This document shows positions 9,570-19,518 of a stretch of 64,000 nt of DNA, in pieces. Location of the stretch: the NCBI GenBank assembly GCA_013286935.1, contig JABDES010000003.1, forward strand, positions 1 through 64,000. Direction: 5' to 3'. Both the position numbers and the translations under genes were made by a program. This stretch comes from Candidatus Babelota bacterium. Its GTDB lineage: Bacteria; Babelota; Babeliae; Babelales; Vermiphilaceae. Position 1 is the first letter of the stretch, and every line of letters starts with the position of its first letter. The notes under the pieces are model-generated. The model was not told the DNA's origin, searched no databases, and saw only the letters and a list, made by a program, of their open reading frames with translations.

Positions 9570-11315
9570 ATGAAAAAAATCGGTTTTTTTTTACTCCTAG
9601 CACCCTTTATCAGCGACGCCAACAATACTAACCGACTCCACCGATACATGTGGGCAAATTACCAAATGAACCATGGCAATCAAGATATGGCAGCAAAATG
9701 GTATAGAACTATCAATAAACAGAAACATCTTCCATATACCGGTAAAGGGTATATTTTTTACTTGCATCATACCCATCAAGTTGAAAAACTAATCCATGTC
9801 GCCGACATGTTAAAATCTGAAATAAAAAGTGATCCAGATATACGATTATTATATGCACGGGCCATAAAAACAAATGGTAAATTACAAGAATCAGCGGAAG
9901 AAATTCTAAACTTATATTCTGAATTCCCTGAACATTTTGAAATAGTATTTAACACAATAGAAATATTTATTGGACGCAAAGAACCGGAAAATGCAATTAC
10001 CGTCATTGATAAATATCTTGAATGCTCGCATCAAAAAAATAACCATTTTATGCTCTATTATATTAAATCACAACTTTATATGGAGCTAAATAAGCTCGAC
10101 CTTGCATACAAAAACATCTCAATATGCATTGAAAAGCAACCAAGATTTGATAAAGGGTGGCTCCTATGTGCACTTATTCAAGAGCAAAAAGGAGCAATTA
10201 CAGATGCAATAAAAGGATATAACGCATATCTAGACCTATGTCCGAGTCAGCAAGCTAATGTAAAAAAACATATCCTTGAATTACACATAGAAAGCGAACG
10301 GCAACAAGCAAAAAGTAAAATGGTAAAAGATAACTACAGCCGTTGCTTGGAGCATCTGAACGCAAAAAGATTTGATCGAGCGCGGGCTCTAAGCACTCAT
10401 CTATTGGCAGCGGATCCACTTGCGCAACAATATCGTCTTATGCATATTCAAGTACTTATGTCGCTCAAGCATTATGAGCAAGTGCTATCACACATAATAA
10501 AATGGATTACCGAGTCTAATGCGCAAAGAGACGAATGGTTAGCCACCCTGCACCTACTACATCGTACCGAACTACCTATTAATTCAATTTTGAACGCATT
10601 TGAACATATATCAAAACAACTATCTTCAGATGCGACAACACTCTTCTATTTGGCAGATTTATACACGCGCACTGGCAAAAAAGAGGAGGCTATAAAAACC
10701 TATCAAAATATTTTAATACTCAACAAAGATAAAATTGTAGCCGCAAAGTTACACTATCAGATCGCTTGTAGCTACTACCACACTGCCAACTACCAAGCAA
10801 TGCATGATTCTCTTGAGCTTGGACATAGGTGCGATCCAGAGTCAGTACCAATAAATAATCTTCTTGCCTACTACTATGGAACGCAAAATAATTTTGATAA
10901 GGCCTTAAAACATATTACAACGGCTATGGCACATGCGGCTAACAATCCGCATGTACACGATACTCAGGCGCTCATTTGGTATAAACAAGGTGAACATCAA
11001 AAGGCATTGGATGCATGGAAAAAACTTGTACAAACAGCTCCCACTGATACAACTATTCTTGTACATTGCGCACAAGCATCCAAAAAGTTGGGGAAAGACG
11101 ATCAGGCCAATCTACTTTTAAAGCAGGCCTATGGAAATGCAAGAAATGATCAAGAATATGCGTTATGCACAAAACTAACGACCAAGTGGAATAATACCAA
11201 TGCCAATAACTGTCAACCCGAAAAATCTACTCTGACAAGACCTGGTTGTGAGGCTTTGCAAGTAACGGCCTCAGACACTCCCGCTACAGAGCATTCCGAC
11301 ACACCAAGCTTATGA
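9570..11315 (+). CDS. secreted tetratricopeptide-repeat protein
   Basis: Signal MKKIGFFLLLAPFISDA; multiple TPR motifs (ALKHITTAMAHAANNPHVHDTQALIWYKQGEHQKALDAWKKLVQTAP). Confidence 0.8.
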   Translation: MKKIGFFLLLAPFISDANNTNRLHRYMWANYQMNHGNQDMAAKWYRTINKQKHLPYTGKGYIFYLHHTHQVEKLIHVADMLKSEIKSDPDIRLLYARAIKTNGKLQESAEEILNLYSEFPEHFEIVFNTIEIFIGRKEPENAITVIDKYLECSHQKNNHFMLYYIKSQLYMELNKLDLAYKNISICIEKQPRFDKGWLLCALIQEQKGAITDAIKGYNAYLDLCPSQQANVKKHILELHIESERQQAKSKMVKDNYSRCLEHLNAKRFDRARALSTHLLAADPLAQQYRLMHIQVLMSLKHYEQVLSHIIKWITESNAQRDEWLATLHLLHRTELPINSILNAFEHISKQLSSDATTLFYLADLYTRTGKKEEAIKTYQNILILNKDKIVAAKLHYQIACSYYHTANYQAMHDSLELGHRCDPESVPINNLLAYYYGTQNNFDKALKHITTAMAHAANNPHVHDTQALIWYKQGEHQKALDAWKKLVQTAPTDTTILVHCAQASKKLGKDDQANLLLKQAYGNARNDQEYALCTKLTTKWNNTNANNCQPEKSTLTRPGCEALQVTASDTPATEHSDTPSL

Positions 11316-11326
11316 AGATAAGGATC

Positions 11327-12676
11327 TTAACTAACCACACCTTCTAAATCAGCAATGCTATCGTCCTCCTCTTGAGTCACACATGCATCATCTGCATCAG
11401 CAGGGTCGGCATTTGTATAATCAGAAGAATCTGCTTTGGGCACATCTTGAGCTGCTAAATCAACAACCTCTGAGCCTGCAATGGGAATCTGGACCTCATC
11501 AGATACAGCGTCAACCGCGCAAACCATCTTTTCATCAGAAATACAAACAGCTGCCTCTTTTGCTACGCTTGTATCTGCATTAGTAACAGGTATACCAGAA
11601 GAATTTGAGTTTTGAGGGAAGTGCACATCTGAATCTTGAGCGCTGGTTACATCTTCAGGCTTTAGGCCGCTTGGCAAACAATATCGCACAATTTTGATGA
11701 ACCTGTTAATGGCCTTATACGCGCAATACCCAACCAGTGGTACCGTAATCATGGTTGATATAAACGGATATGTACGAGAATACTTGCCGACAAAATATCC
11801 CGGACTATATGACTCTAACCATACTGGCCAAGACTCAGTATATACGGGTTGACACTTGGCAGCAGTTGGATCAATCAAGCCATTTAAACAGCCTTTTGTT
11901 GATGAAGGAATCTCGATATATTGCAGGGAGTTTGATTCTTCATGTATTTTTATATTACCGAATATATCTATATCAGCAACATAATCCTTTGGCTCTTCAG
12001 AACCGCTCTGACAACGTACCAACTTAGTTTTACTTGAGTGGTAATCATATTCTAAAATCTTTGAGTCATCTCCAGAGATGTCGTGTAATCCAATTCGGTT
12101 TAACAACCGATCTTCCTGAATTGGATAACGCCCGGATAGCATTTTATATAGGATGCATTTGTAGTGGTATTTAAGTACATCTTCTGCAGCAAACGTATCA
12201 TCATGATTATATGCGCCTTTTAAGTGAATCATAAGATTTCTAAACCCGGATAAAAATGCACTCATATCAGTAGTCAGCGCTACCTGTAATGTTTCTCTAA
12301 CAAGTCGATTACGACGATCAGTATCAAAAGTATCTATTTTCATAGATTGTAAGTTCGAAATTGCGGCCTCATACATCTGCACAGCCTGTCGCCTTTTTTG
12401 CCAATTTGATGACTCATGAACCATAGCGTTTTTGTCAGGAGACAGATCCGTTTTTATAAAAACTACAGTATTAGCACATTGATTCTTCTCTGACGTCAAC
12501 AATTTTACAGCCCGTACAACATCGTCAACCTGCGAACAAAACTCTACTTGACTGCCCTTAACACACTTCATTAATGTTTTTTCTGCCTCCAGAAAATCTT
12601 GATCTACATTAGCAGCCAAAACATGCCCAACAAAACCATTGAGGGCAAAAACCATTATCATAATTCGTTTTATCAT
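11327..12676 (-). CDS. exported membrane-anchored protein, tandem family A member 1
   Basis: Signal peptide; FCSQVDDVVRAVKLL, VLKYHYKCILYKML; TM then VGYCAYKAINRFIK; acidic C-terminal tail. Paralogous to the next two genes. Confidence 0.7.
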   Translation of the reverse strand: MIKRIMIMVFALNGFVGHVLAANVDQDFLEAEKTLMKCVKGSQVEFCSQVDDVVRAVKLLTSEKNQCANTVVFIKTDLSPDKNAMVHESSNWQKRRQAVQMYEAAISNLQSMKIDTFDTDRRNRLVRETLQVALTTDMSAFLSGFRNLMIHLKGAYNHDDTFAAEDVLKYHYKCILYKMLSGRYPIQEDRLLNRIGLHDISGDDSKILEYDYHSSKTKLVRCQSGSEEPKDYVADIDIFGNIKIHEESNSLQYIEIPSSTKGCLNGLIDPTAAKCQPVYTESWPVWLESYSPGYFVGKYSRTYPFISTMITVPLVGYCAYKAINRFIKIVRYCLPSGLKPEDVTSAQDSDVHFPQNSNSSGIPVTNADTSVAKEAAVCISDEKMVCAVDAVSDEVQIPIAGSEVVDLAAQDVPKADSSDYTNADPADADDACVTQEEDDSIADLEGVVS

Positions 12677-12795
12677 GATGAAAAATCTCCTGAAACATAT
12701 CCATTGTCCATGGCCAATACCCTGTTTTTCCTTATAATCCTTATAAAAAACTTATTTTCATAATCAGCATAAATAGTGCTACACCATAATGTAAA

Positions 12796-13740
12796 CTATT
12801 CTGTTTTTGTACTGCCTGCTGTTTGCTGGTTGCTTGCCGGCTGAGTTATATTGTTGGCATACTCAGCTTTGTATTTGTCATGAGCGCTACGGATAATTGG
12901 AACTATCTTTTCTGCTAGCTTATACGCACCATAAGCGGCAAGAGCAACTAGGCCATAGCCAACATGTTTATGCCTAATAACAATCTGGCCAAGACGGTAC
13001 GATGCTGCATCACGTATCTGACGAAAATCTTTAAAGTCCCATCGGCAATTTGGAGCGTATGGCCTGCAGTGTGGATCAATATAGGTACCGCAGGCATAAT
13101 CTACATAACTCAATGGATCTAGGCCTTTCAGAGGTACATCGAAATCATTTTTAACAGGAGCAGGATGTTGAGACCTAACCAGATCAAATTCTTTATCGTT
13201 GCAAGCCACTTGAACAAATTCCCCTCTAAGTTTTCGTTGAAACCTAACTGCAGCATGGTACTTAAGAGCGCTTTTCTTTGCCTCTACATTTAGAGCTGAT
13301 TCTCTCGAAACGGGCGTACGATTTAGGCCAGCATAGAGGGCATTAACGTATTCATCAGCTTCTAAGTCCCTATGAAAGCCGCACATCAATTCTTCAAAAC
13401 TTTTATCAGGCCCTTCAGCGTTATGATTTATATGATACATATCAGCATCGTACTCTGATGCTGCAAGAAGTCTTTGCGCCCAACACGAATCAGGGTTGCT
13501 CACATCGTCAGCATCGACAACTCCAAAACGATTATTGTCAATATTAGCCAAAAATTTTACCGCCTTAACAGCATTATCAACTTTGTTAAAGCGGTCTTTT
13601 ATGTTCATACTCTTATAAGACATAAAGTCAGAAAGAACTTCATTGGCCTCATCTAGCTGATCTTGCAAAGCAGCACTGCTCACGCGCGATCCAAACAAGA
13701 AACCGATCATTAAACCTAAAAACAATAACCTTTTGAGCAT
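12796..13740 (-). CDS. exported membrane-anchored protein, tandem family A member 2
   Basis: Signal MLKRLLFLGLMIGFLFGSRVSSA; RFNKVDNAVKAVKFL; ALKYHAAVRFQRKL; TM LVALAAYGAYKLAEK. Confidence 0.75.
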   Translation of the reverse strand: MLKRLLFLGLMIGFLFGSRVSSAALQDQLDEANEVLSDFMSYKSMNIKDRFNKVDNAVKAVKFLANIDNNRFGVVDADDVSNPDSCWAQRLLAASEYDADMYHINHNAEGPDKSFEELMCGFHRDLEADEYVNALYAGLNRTPVSRESALNVEAKKSALKYHAAVRFQRKLRGEFVQVACNDKEFDLVRSQHPAPVKNDFDVPLKGLDPLSYVDYACGTYIDPHCRPYAPNCRWDFKDFRQIRDAASYRLGQIVIRHKHVGYGLVALAAYGAYKLAEKIVPIIRSAHDKYKAEYANNITQPASNQQTAGSTKTE

Positions 13741-13889
13741 GTTATCTTCCTGATGTAAAAATTCATAAAAAGAAATATGTATTATTACAATTAACTTAAT
13801 CTAAAACCAACTATTTGTCAATACGAATATAATTGCTTGGACGACCTGTAACAAGCGAACAGATCAAGCGATATGGCGGTACAAAAAAC

Positions 13890-13935
13890 GCAAAACAGGA
13901 TGAGGTTATCGTTCGATAACCTCATCCTGTTTTGC
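13890..13935 (-). terminator. intrinsic terminator of the family A gene 13997..15061
   Basis: Perfect 22-bp inverted repeat GCAAAACAGGATGAGGTTATCG/CGATAACCTCATCCTGTTTTGC with 2-nt gap; minus-strand tract GTTTTTTGT follows. Confidence 0.85.
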
Positions 13936-13996
13936 TTAATCTTAATTAGTTCATACAATCTATGCGTGCATTATGCACAAAAGACATGCATGTCTT

Positions 13997-15061
13997 TTAA
14001 TAATCATCATCACCGTCTGCGCTCTCAGCTTCAGGATTGTCGCCGCAACCGCAAACCGTAGTAAATACCTTTTCTATCGCCTTATATGCACCATAACCGG
14101 CAAGGAGCACTACAGCAGAGCCAAGAACCTTGTGGCTTGTAGCAAACTGCCCAAGCTTCTGCCCCAAGATATTATGCAATGACATTAAGGTATACTTCCA
14201 TTCATTATTTGGAGCATATTTTGCAACCTTCGGATTTATACAAGGCTTATCAACATTGTTATATTCGCAATAACTATAAACGGGCTTACTCTGCTCGGAA
14301 AGCATAGTAACATAAAAATCATCTTGCAAAATTGGGCATATGCCAACCAAAGTCCCATCTGAAGCCTTCACCTCGTATTGCATTGGTGTATAAAGAACAT
14401 CTGATTCGTCTTTAAACCCACTACTTAAATCCTTCATATGGCAACTTTGATCCCCGTATATGTTCGAATCGCTTGCGGCGCTAAAAAATCCTTTAGCATC
14501 AACGCGTCGCTGAAATTTGACTGCAGCATGATACTTAAGAGCCTCTCTTTTTTTATCAATAGTTACAGGAGCACTCTTAAGTTTAGGATCTCCCAAAAAT
14601 TTATTGAGCTCATTGAGATACTGAGATTCATTTGAACCTGAACTATTGCTTGAAGAGAGCGCCGGAAGAGACTTGTCCAACTCTGCTATGCGAAGACCCA
14701 GATCATTTTCCGCTAAAGTAGCTATGGCTGCACACTTAGCAATGTATTCGTCTGCCTCAGTTTTTCTGCAAGCCCAATATTTAGAATTCTCCACAGCCTC
14801 ACCATTGGATTTATCAGTGGGACTCACCGCATAACTGTTATATTCCGGATTTGATAAAAACAGTATTGCCTTAGCAGCATCATCCGCTTGCTCAAAACAA
14901 GACTTTGGATTGCACGAAGAATCAGCAATAAACTCATTGAACACATAAAACGCCTTTTGCAAATCAGCACTCAAAATGGATTGGCCAAACATGGCATTAC
15001 TAATCTGCGGCCTAATCAAACAACTGAGTAGAGCCCATAAAAAAAATATTCGTTTCATCAT
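13997..15061 (-). CDS. exported membrane-anchored protein, tandem family A member 3
   Basis: Signal MMKRIFFLWALLSCLIRPQISNA; CFEQADDAAKAILFL; ALKYHAAVKFQRRV; TM VVLLAGYGAYKAIEK. Confidence 0.75.
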   Translation of the reverse strand: MMKRIFFLWALLSCLIRPQISNAMFGQSILSADLQKAFYVFNEFIADSSCNPKSCFEQADDAAKAILFLSNPEYNSYAVSPTDKSNGEAVENSKYWACRKTEADEYIAKCAAIATLAENDLGLRIAELDKSLPALSSSNSSGSNESQYLNELNKFLGDPKLKSAPVTIDKKREALKYHAAVKFQRRVDAKGFFSAASDSNIYGDQSCHMKDLSSGFKDESDVLYTPMQYEVKASDGTLVGICPILQDDFYVTMLSEQSKPVYSYCEYNNVDKPCINPKVAKYAPNNEWKYTLMSLHNILGQKLGQFATSHKVLGSAVVLLAGYGAYKAIEKVFTTVCGCGDNPEAESADGDDDY

Positions 15062-15265
15062 AATATAAATCCTTTGTTAGACATTAAACTCATTAATAAG
15101 AAATAAACTATCATCCCAGCTGATCTTATCAAAATCATCTTGTTTGTCAAGCAAAGCCAGCCCAATCGTCTAAACTATACGATCCTGCCAAACAACTAGG
15201 AAAAGCTATAAAAGCTGGTACTATATGTGGTAGCGTACAACTACTATATAGATGGTTATACGCTT

Positions 15266-15647
15266 GTAAGGTATCACAGATAATCGCTTTTGACTATTAT
15301 TTGGTCAAGAGAGGAAAGTCCGAACTTATCACGAACTCAGTACCAAGCCTGGCAGCGCCGGGATGGGGAGCGTAAGCTCACGGAAAGTGCCACAGAAAAA
15401 AACCGCCTTGGATTATTTCTAATAGAATTATGACAGGGTAAGGGTGAAAATGTGCGGTAAGAGCGCACGGCATTATTTGGAAATAAGTAATGCGGGTAAA
15501 CCCTACAGAAAGCAAGGCAAAGTAGGCGCGTGTCGGTTGTTCGTGCCGGTTAAACGTGCGGGTATGCCGCTCAGATAGATGGTTATCAACAGAAAAAGCT
15601 TGCATCGGCTGACTCTGTCACAGAATTCGGCTTATGGGGTGCCTTAC
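15266..15647 (+). ncRNA. rnpB: RNase P RNA, bacterial
   Basis: GAGGAAAGTCCG, ACAGAAAAAAACCGCC, GGGTAAGGGTGAAA, GGGTAAACCC; P1 closed by GTAAGGTATC (15266) with GGTGCCTTAC (ends 15647), allowing G-U pairs. Confidence 0.93.
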
Positions 15648-15804
15648 AGATGCCATGTTTTTATTATTTTTTTTAAAAAATCTTTACTTCTAGTATTATA
15701 TTTTGCGATACTCGTAATCGTAAGGATATAGTATGGTCACAACGGCAATCAGTTTATTACAATATAAAGCCTGGATTGTGACCTTAACAAGGAGTAATCA
15801 AGCC

Positions 15805-16479
15805 ATGAACTATATAAAAAAAAGCATATTTCTGATCGCCATCCTAATAACCATGGGTATGAAAACGCAAGAAACAGCCCAAGAAGAGTCTCAAGCAATA
15901 GCTACGACGGTTAACCAATATGAAGACACAATTCCTCAGGTAAAAACCTACAAACCGGACGCAAGCTACTCAGCCCCAGCCCAAAATGCACCGGCAAGAA
16001 ACTATCCCGCATCAGTAGAATCTAACCCAGCGGTAAGCACAACTCCTATCGATACCGCACCAATCCGTTCATATCCATCATCAACCAATGATAGGTTTGC
16101 CGATTCAGGCGTTACCAAGAAAGGATATGAAACAACACAGTCGACAAATCCTTTAACTTCAGTACCAACTCAAACATTGTACGGTCTGACTCCTGAGCCA
16201 GGCTATGTACGCTCTACAAGCGACACTCGACTTTCGGGACAGTCAATACAACGAAACTATATTCAAACAACCAATGATATGCTTTCAGTCAGCTATGCAC
16301 CTCCAATAGACGAAAGCGTACCCCTAGGGGCTCGCGTTGCAGGACAGGCCCCAGAGAGAAACTACCTCTCATCGACAAGTTCTGCGCTTAAAGACTATGC
16401 ACCTATACCATCAGCCAACGGACCGCCGCTAAAAAGTGGCGTAAGTGCTCGGCCGATGTTTACAAACAGTCAGAAGTAA
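15805..16479 (+). CDS. secreted low-complexity protein with degenerate RNYxxST repeats
   Basis: Signal peptide MNYIKKSIFLIAILITMG; recurring RNYPAS, RSYPSST, GYVRSTSD, RNYIQTTND, RNYLSSTSS. Confidence 0.65.
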   Translation: MNYIKKSIFLIAILITMGMKTQETAQEESQAIATTVNQYEDTIPQVKTYKPDASYSAPAQNAPARNYPASVESNPAVSTTPIDTAPIRSYPSSTNDRFADSGVTKKGYETTQSTNPLTSVPTQTLYGLTPEPGYVRSTSDTRLSGQSIQRNYIQTTNDMLSVSYAPPIDESVPLGARVAGQAPERNYLSSTSSALKDYAPIPSANGPPLKSGVSARPMFTNSQK

Positions 16480-16517
16480 CAATCGCTTTAATACATCTAC
16501 AATACAAGGAGACTCTC

Positions 16518-17621
16518 ATGAAGAAACGTACAATACTAGTCCTTAATAGCTTGCTCCTCATCGCAAGTACATCAGTTTATTGCCAGGACGAAGAATCGTC
16601 TGACATGCTATCCCTTACACCTGCAACAACAAGCAGACGCACAGGATATCGCCTTCCACCAAAATGGACAAGTGAAAGCAGCAGTGTCAATCCAGATACT
16701 ATAAACGTAAGGCCTTACAACATAGGCCCTAGCGGTGCTATAAGCAACACTGACAACAGTAACTTTATAGACTTAAGAGAGCCGGATTCTGCCTTGCAGA
16801 ATGCTGTTCAAGAGATGAACACCGCTCGCTCTAAGCTCATTACAAGGCTGCATGATATTGCCCAGAGTAACGCACCAAACGCTACTACGGCAATACAAAA
16901 CGCAAAAGATGAGTTTAAAAAGTCAAAGGGACGGTTTGAAGATATATACACTTCTCTAAAAAATAAACACAAGCGTGAAATCGAAAATGCAAAACAGGCT
17001 TACGAAAATGCTATAAAAAACTTGCAGACTGCAAGAGAAGGCTGGTTTAATAAAAGCAAAATCGTAGAGGGAATGACTGAAGGTGCTTATCAGAGCGGCT
17101 TAAAACCATTGGAGTCGCGATACAATCAAGCGCTTTCAACGGTTAAGTCATCAGAGTCTCGCTATCTTAAGATGCTAGATACTGCAAAAAATCGCGCGTC
17201 CGTTTTACGTAAAATGAAACAAGCGATGATGAATCGAATTAAAGAACATCTGCAAACGTTCCAACAGTCATATCCAAACCCAACACCTGCCCAAGTGGCA
17301 GTGCTCAATGAAATAAAGAGTTTGAGCAAAGTTGCGGCTGGACACCTTGTCAAAATTGGCATCCACCTAAAGGATATTATAACCAAAAAGGCGGAAGCTC
17401 TTAAGGCAATGGCTCAGGAAGCGCGAGAGCAGATGAAGCTAAGCAAACAACACCTAGTAGTTCTACAGGAGAATCACAATGCAGCCACCGATGTTAAGAA
17501 TTATGCCATTAACAAAGCTGAGCAGCTAAATAATGAACTACTTCAGTTAGAAATGGAACAGCAAGAGGCTCTTGATCTTGTCAACCAAGAAGAGAAAAGC
17601 GAAGAATCAACAATCAGCTAA
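16518..17621 (+). CDS. secreted coiled-coil protein
   Basis: Signal MKKRTILVLNSLLLIASTSVYC; long K/E/A/Q-rich helical body. Confidence 0.7.
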   Translation: MKKRTILVLNSLLLIASTSVYCQDEESSDMLSLTPATTSRRTGYRLPPKWTSESSSVNPDTINVRPYNIGPSGAISNTDNSNFIDLREPDSALQNAVQEMNTARSKLITRLHDIAQSNAPNATTAIQNAKDEFKKSKGRFEDIYTSLKNKHKREIENAKQAYENAIKNLQTAREGWFNKSKIVEGMTEGAYQSGLKPLESRYNQALSTVKSSESRYLKMLDTAKNRASVLRKMKQAMMNRIKEHLQTFQQSYPNPTPAQVAVLNEIKSLSKVAAGHLVKIGIHLKDIITKKAEALKAMAQEAREQMKLSKQHLVVLQENHNAATDVKNYAINKAEQLNNELLQLEMEQQEALDLVNQEEKSEESTIS

Positions 17622-17642
17622 CATTGATTATTGATTCAAATG

Positions 17643-17687
17643 TTAAAGAGAGGATTTGTCATAACTTATGACAAATCCTCTCTTTAA
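17643..17687 (+). terminator. intrinsic terminator-like hairpin
   Basis: TTAAAGAGAGGATTTGTCATA/TATGACAAATCCTCTCTTTAA, 21-bp arms, 3-nt gap, just after the 17621 stop. Confidence 0.75.
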
Positions 17688-17799
17688 AAACAACTTATAA
17701 AAAAATAAAAAATCAAACTCGAACAATAGACATATTCATGATATACTTTTAAGCAGTATAAAAATAATCGTCGTTTCATCTTCATAAAGGTTGCTCATC

Positions 17800-18225
17800 A
17801 TGAGGAAACTCTTTTTTCTTATTCTCACGTTATCAGTCGTAACTATTGCAATTCACCCAGAATCAGATAACAACCAAGCAGCAAATGCTCCTATTGACGT
17901 TGCTGAAGTGGAAGCTGTTCAAATGGATATGAAAACTGCAATTGAATCGATCAAAGAATCTGCCGGAGAACTATCGCATGCAAGCAAAAAAATGCTTAAT
18001 GCAGTCAAAGTTGTTACGAGTAAATGTATTCAGCATGCATCTGCTACAATGGAGCCAACAAAAGAGTTTTTACATAAAAATGCATGGCTTAAAAATCCGG
18101 ATCTCGTTGTAAAATACATGCTGGTATGGCTTGGTGAAAAATACAAACGAGGCATCGCACGCGCACATGCATTTCATGCTTTGACATTCGATAAGGATGG
18201 AAATCCTATTGAACATAGCGCTTAA
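17800..18225 (+). CDS. small secreted protein
   Basis: Signal MRKLFFLILTLSVVTIAIHPES; amphipathic helical region. Confidence 0.6.
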   Translation: MRKLFFLILTLSVVTIAIHPESDNNQAANAPIDVAEVEAVQMDMKTAIESIKESAGELSHASKKMLNAVKVVTSKCIQHASATMEPTKEFLHKNAWLKNPDLVVKYMLVWLGEKYKRGIARAHAFHALTFDKDGNPIEHSA

Positions 18226-18253
18226 ACTCACATAAATCTCGTTCGAAAAAGTT

Positions 18254-18287
18254 GCCCTAGTAGCTCATATTATCAAGCTACTAGGGC
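18254..18287. terminator. terminator between convergent genes
   Basis: GCCCTAGTAGCT/AGCTACTAGGGC 12-bp stem followed by GTTTT; between + gene ending 18225 and - gene ending 18312. Confidence 0.75.
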
Positions 18288-18311
18288 GTTTTACATCATA
18301 CGTTTGAAACT

Positions 18312-19217
18312 CTAATCTGATGTATCAAAACCGTCCTGTACGATAGAACTCAAGCTGTCTATTTGCGACGAAATAATACCTAATTGCAACGATATGCTAT
18401 TGCAGGAGTTATCTAACGCATCCAGCCTGGAGCAAAAGTTAGCCTCAGTGCGTGCAATATCGTTTACAATGACTTCTAACACACGCTCAAAAAGCTTTAG
18501 GTCATTATTGATCTGTGCAGAATAATTAGCCATAGAAAGAGCTATATCATTAAGCGTGCTCTGTAATGATTCCGTCTGCTGACCCATATAATCCTCGAGG
18601 GCGGATGTTTGAACATCAAAAAGTCCATTATTCTGTGTAAGGTTATGTAATTGGCTTTTCATATCTAACAACGCAAGACGCACCTCAGACAATGTTCTAC
18701 TTGTCACACTAACATTATCGGCCATGCCATTGAGTTGAGCCGCCATACCACCGTCATTTTGCGCAACCGTTGATAAAATGAGATCAATATTCTCACCCAA
18801 AGATGTGCCGTATGAGACTACATTCGAGCTAATCTGATCACTAATCTCAATAAGGCCCTCTAAGAGCGCAATAACAACCTTTGTATTTGTTTGTTGACCA
18901 GCTCTAAGATTTTCAACGTTAAGATATGCAGTCTGCACCTGCTCTGAGAGCCGATCAGCATTTTTTGCACCGTTTTCAGAGATCGTCGTTAATAACTCTT
19001 TGGTGAACTGCCCATAAGATTCAATACCGTGTAAAAACTTTTTTTCTATAGCTCTGAGCAAGTCTATAACGGTACCAATGCCCGGCTTGGACGATGTCCT
19101 GAAATTACCACTAACTGTTTTTTTATGATTTTCACCGTCGCACAATATGGCCGTGGGACATACACATAAAAGCGGAATAAACATCATAACCAATAATTTT
19201 TTTATACGCACATTCAT
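18312..19217 (-). CDS. secreted coiled-coil protein
   Basis: Signal MNVRIKKLLVMMFIPLLCVCPTAILC; heptad-like body. Confidence 0.65.
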   Translation of the reverse strand: MNVRIKKLLVMMFIPLLCVCPTAILCDGENHKKTVSGNFRTSSKPGIGTVIDLLRAIEKKFLHGIESYGQFTKELLTTISENGAKNADRLSEQVQTAYLNVENLRAGQQTNTKVVIALLEGLIEISDQISSNVVSYGTSLGENIDLILSTVAQNDGGMAAQLNGMADNVSVTSRTLSEVRLALLDMKSQLHNLTQNNGLFDVQTSALEDYMGQQTESLQSTLNDIALSMANYSAQINNDLKLFERVLEVIVNDIARTEANFCSRLDALDNSCNSISLQLGIISSQIDSLSSIVQDGFDTSD

Positions 19218-19518
19218 GCACTCTCTCCTTTAGTATTCAACAAAAAATAGATTTCCTGATTGGACGATTCTTTTAGGCAACTCCCACCTTGTAAATTTGC
19301 AACCCAAGCTTGCTACAATATGCATTACGATTCATTCGATACTACCTACCTATCATTATGCACTGTCCAAAGTCAACGATTACAATTACCAATTGTTCAG
19401 CATCGAATTTTTGCTATATAATTTCTATACACATAGCCCAATAATGATATAATTGATCTGGCAGCTCGAATAGAATTATCATCACACTGTAAATACTCAC
19501 CTGCGCTAGTTGATATCA

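Noticed and set aside
15378-15605. 75-aa minus-strand ORF
   Set aside because: Lies entirely inside the RNase P RNA.
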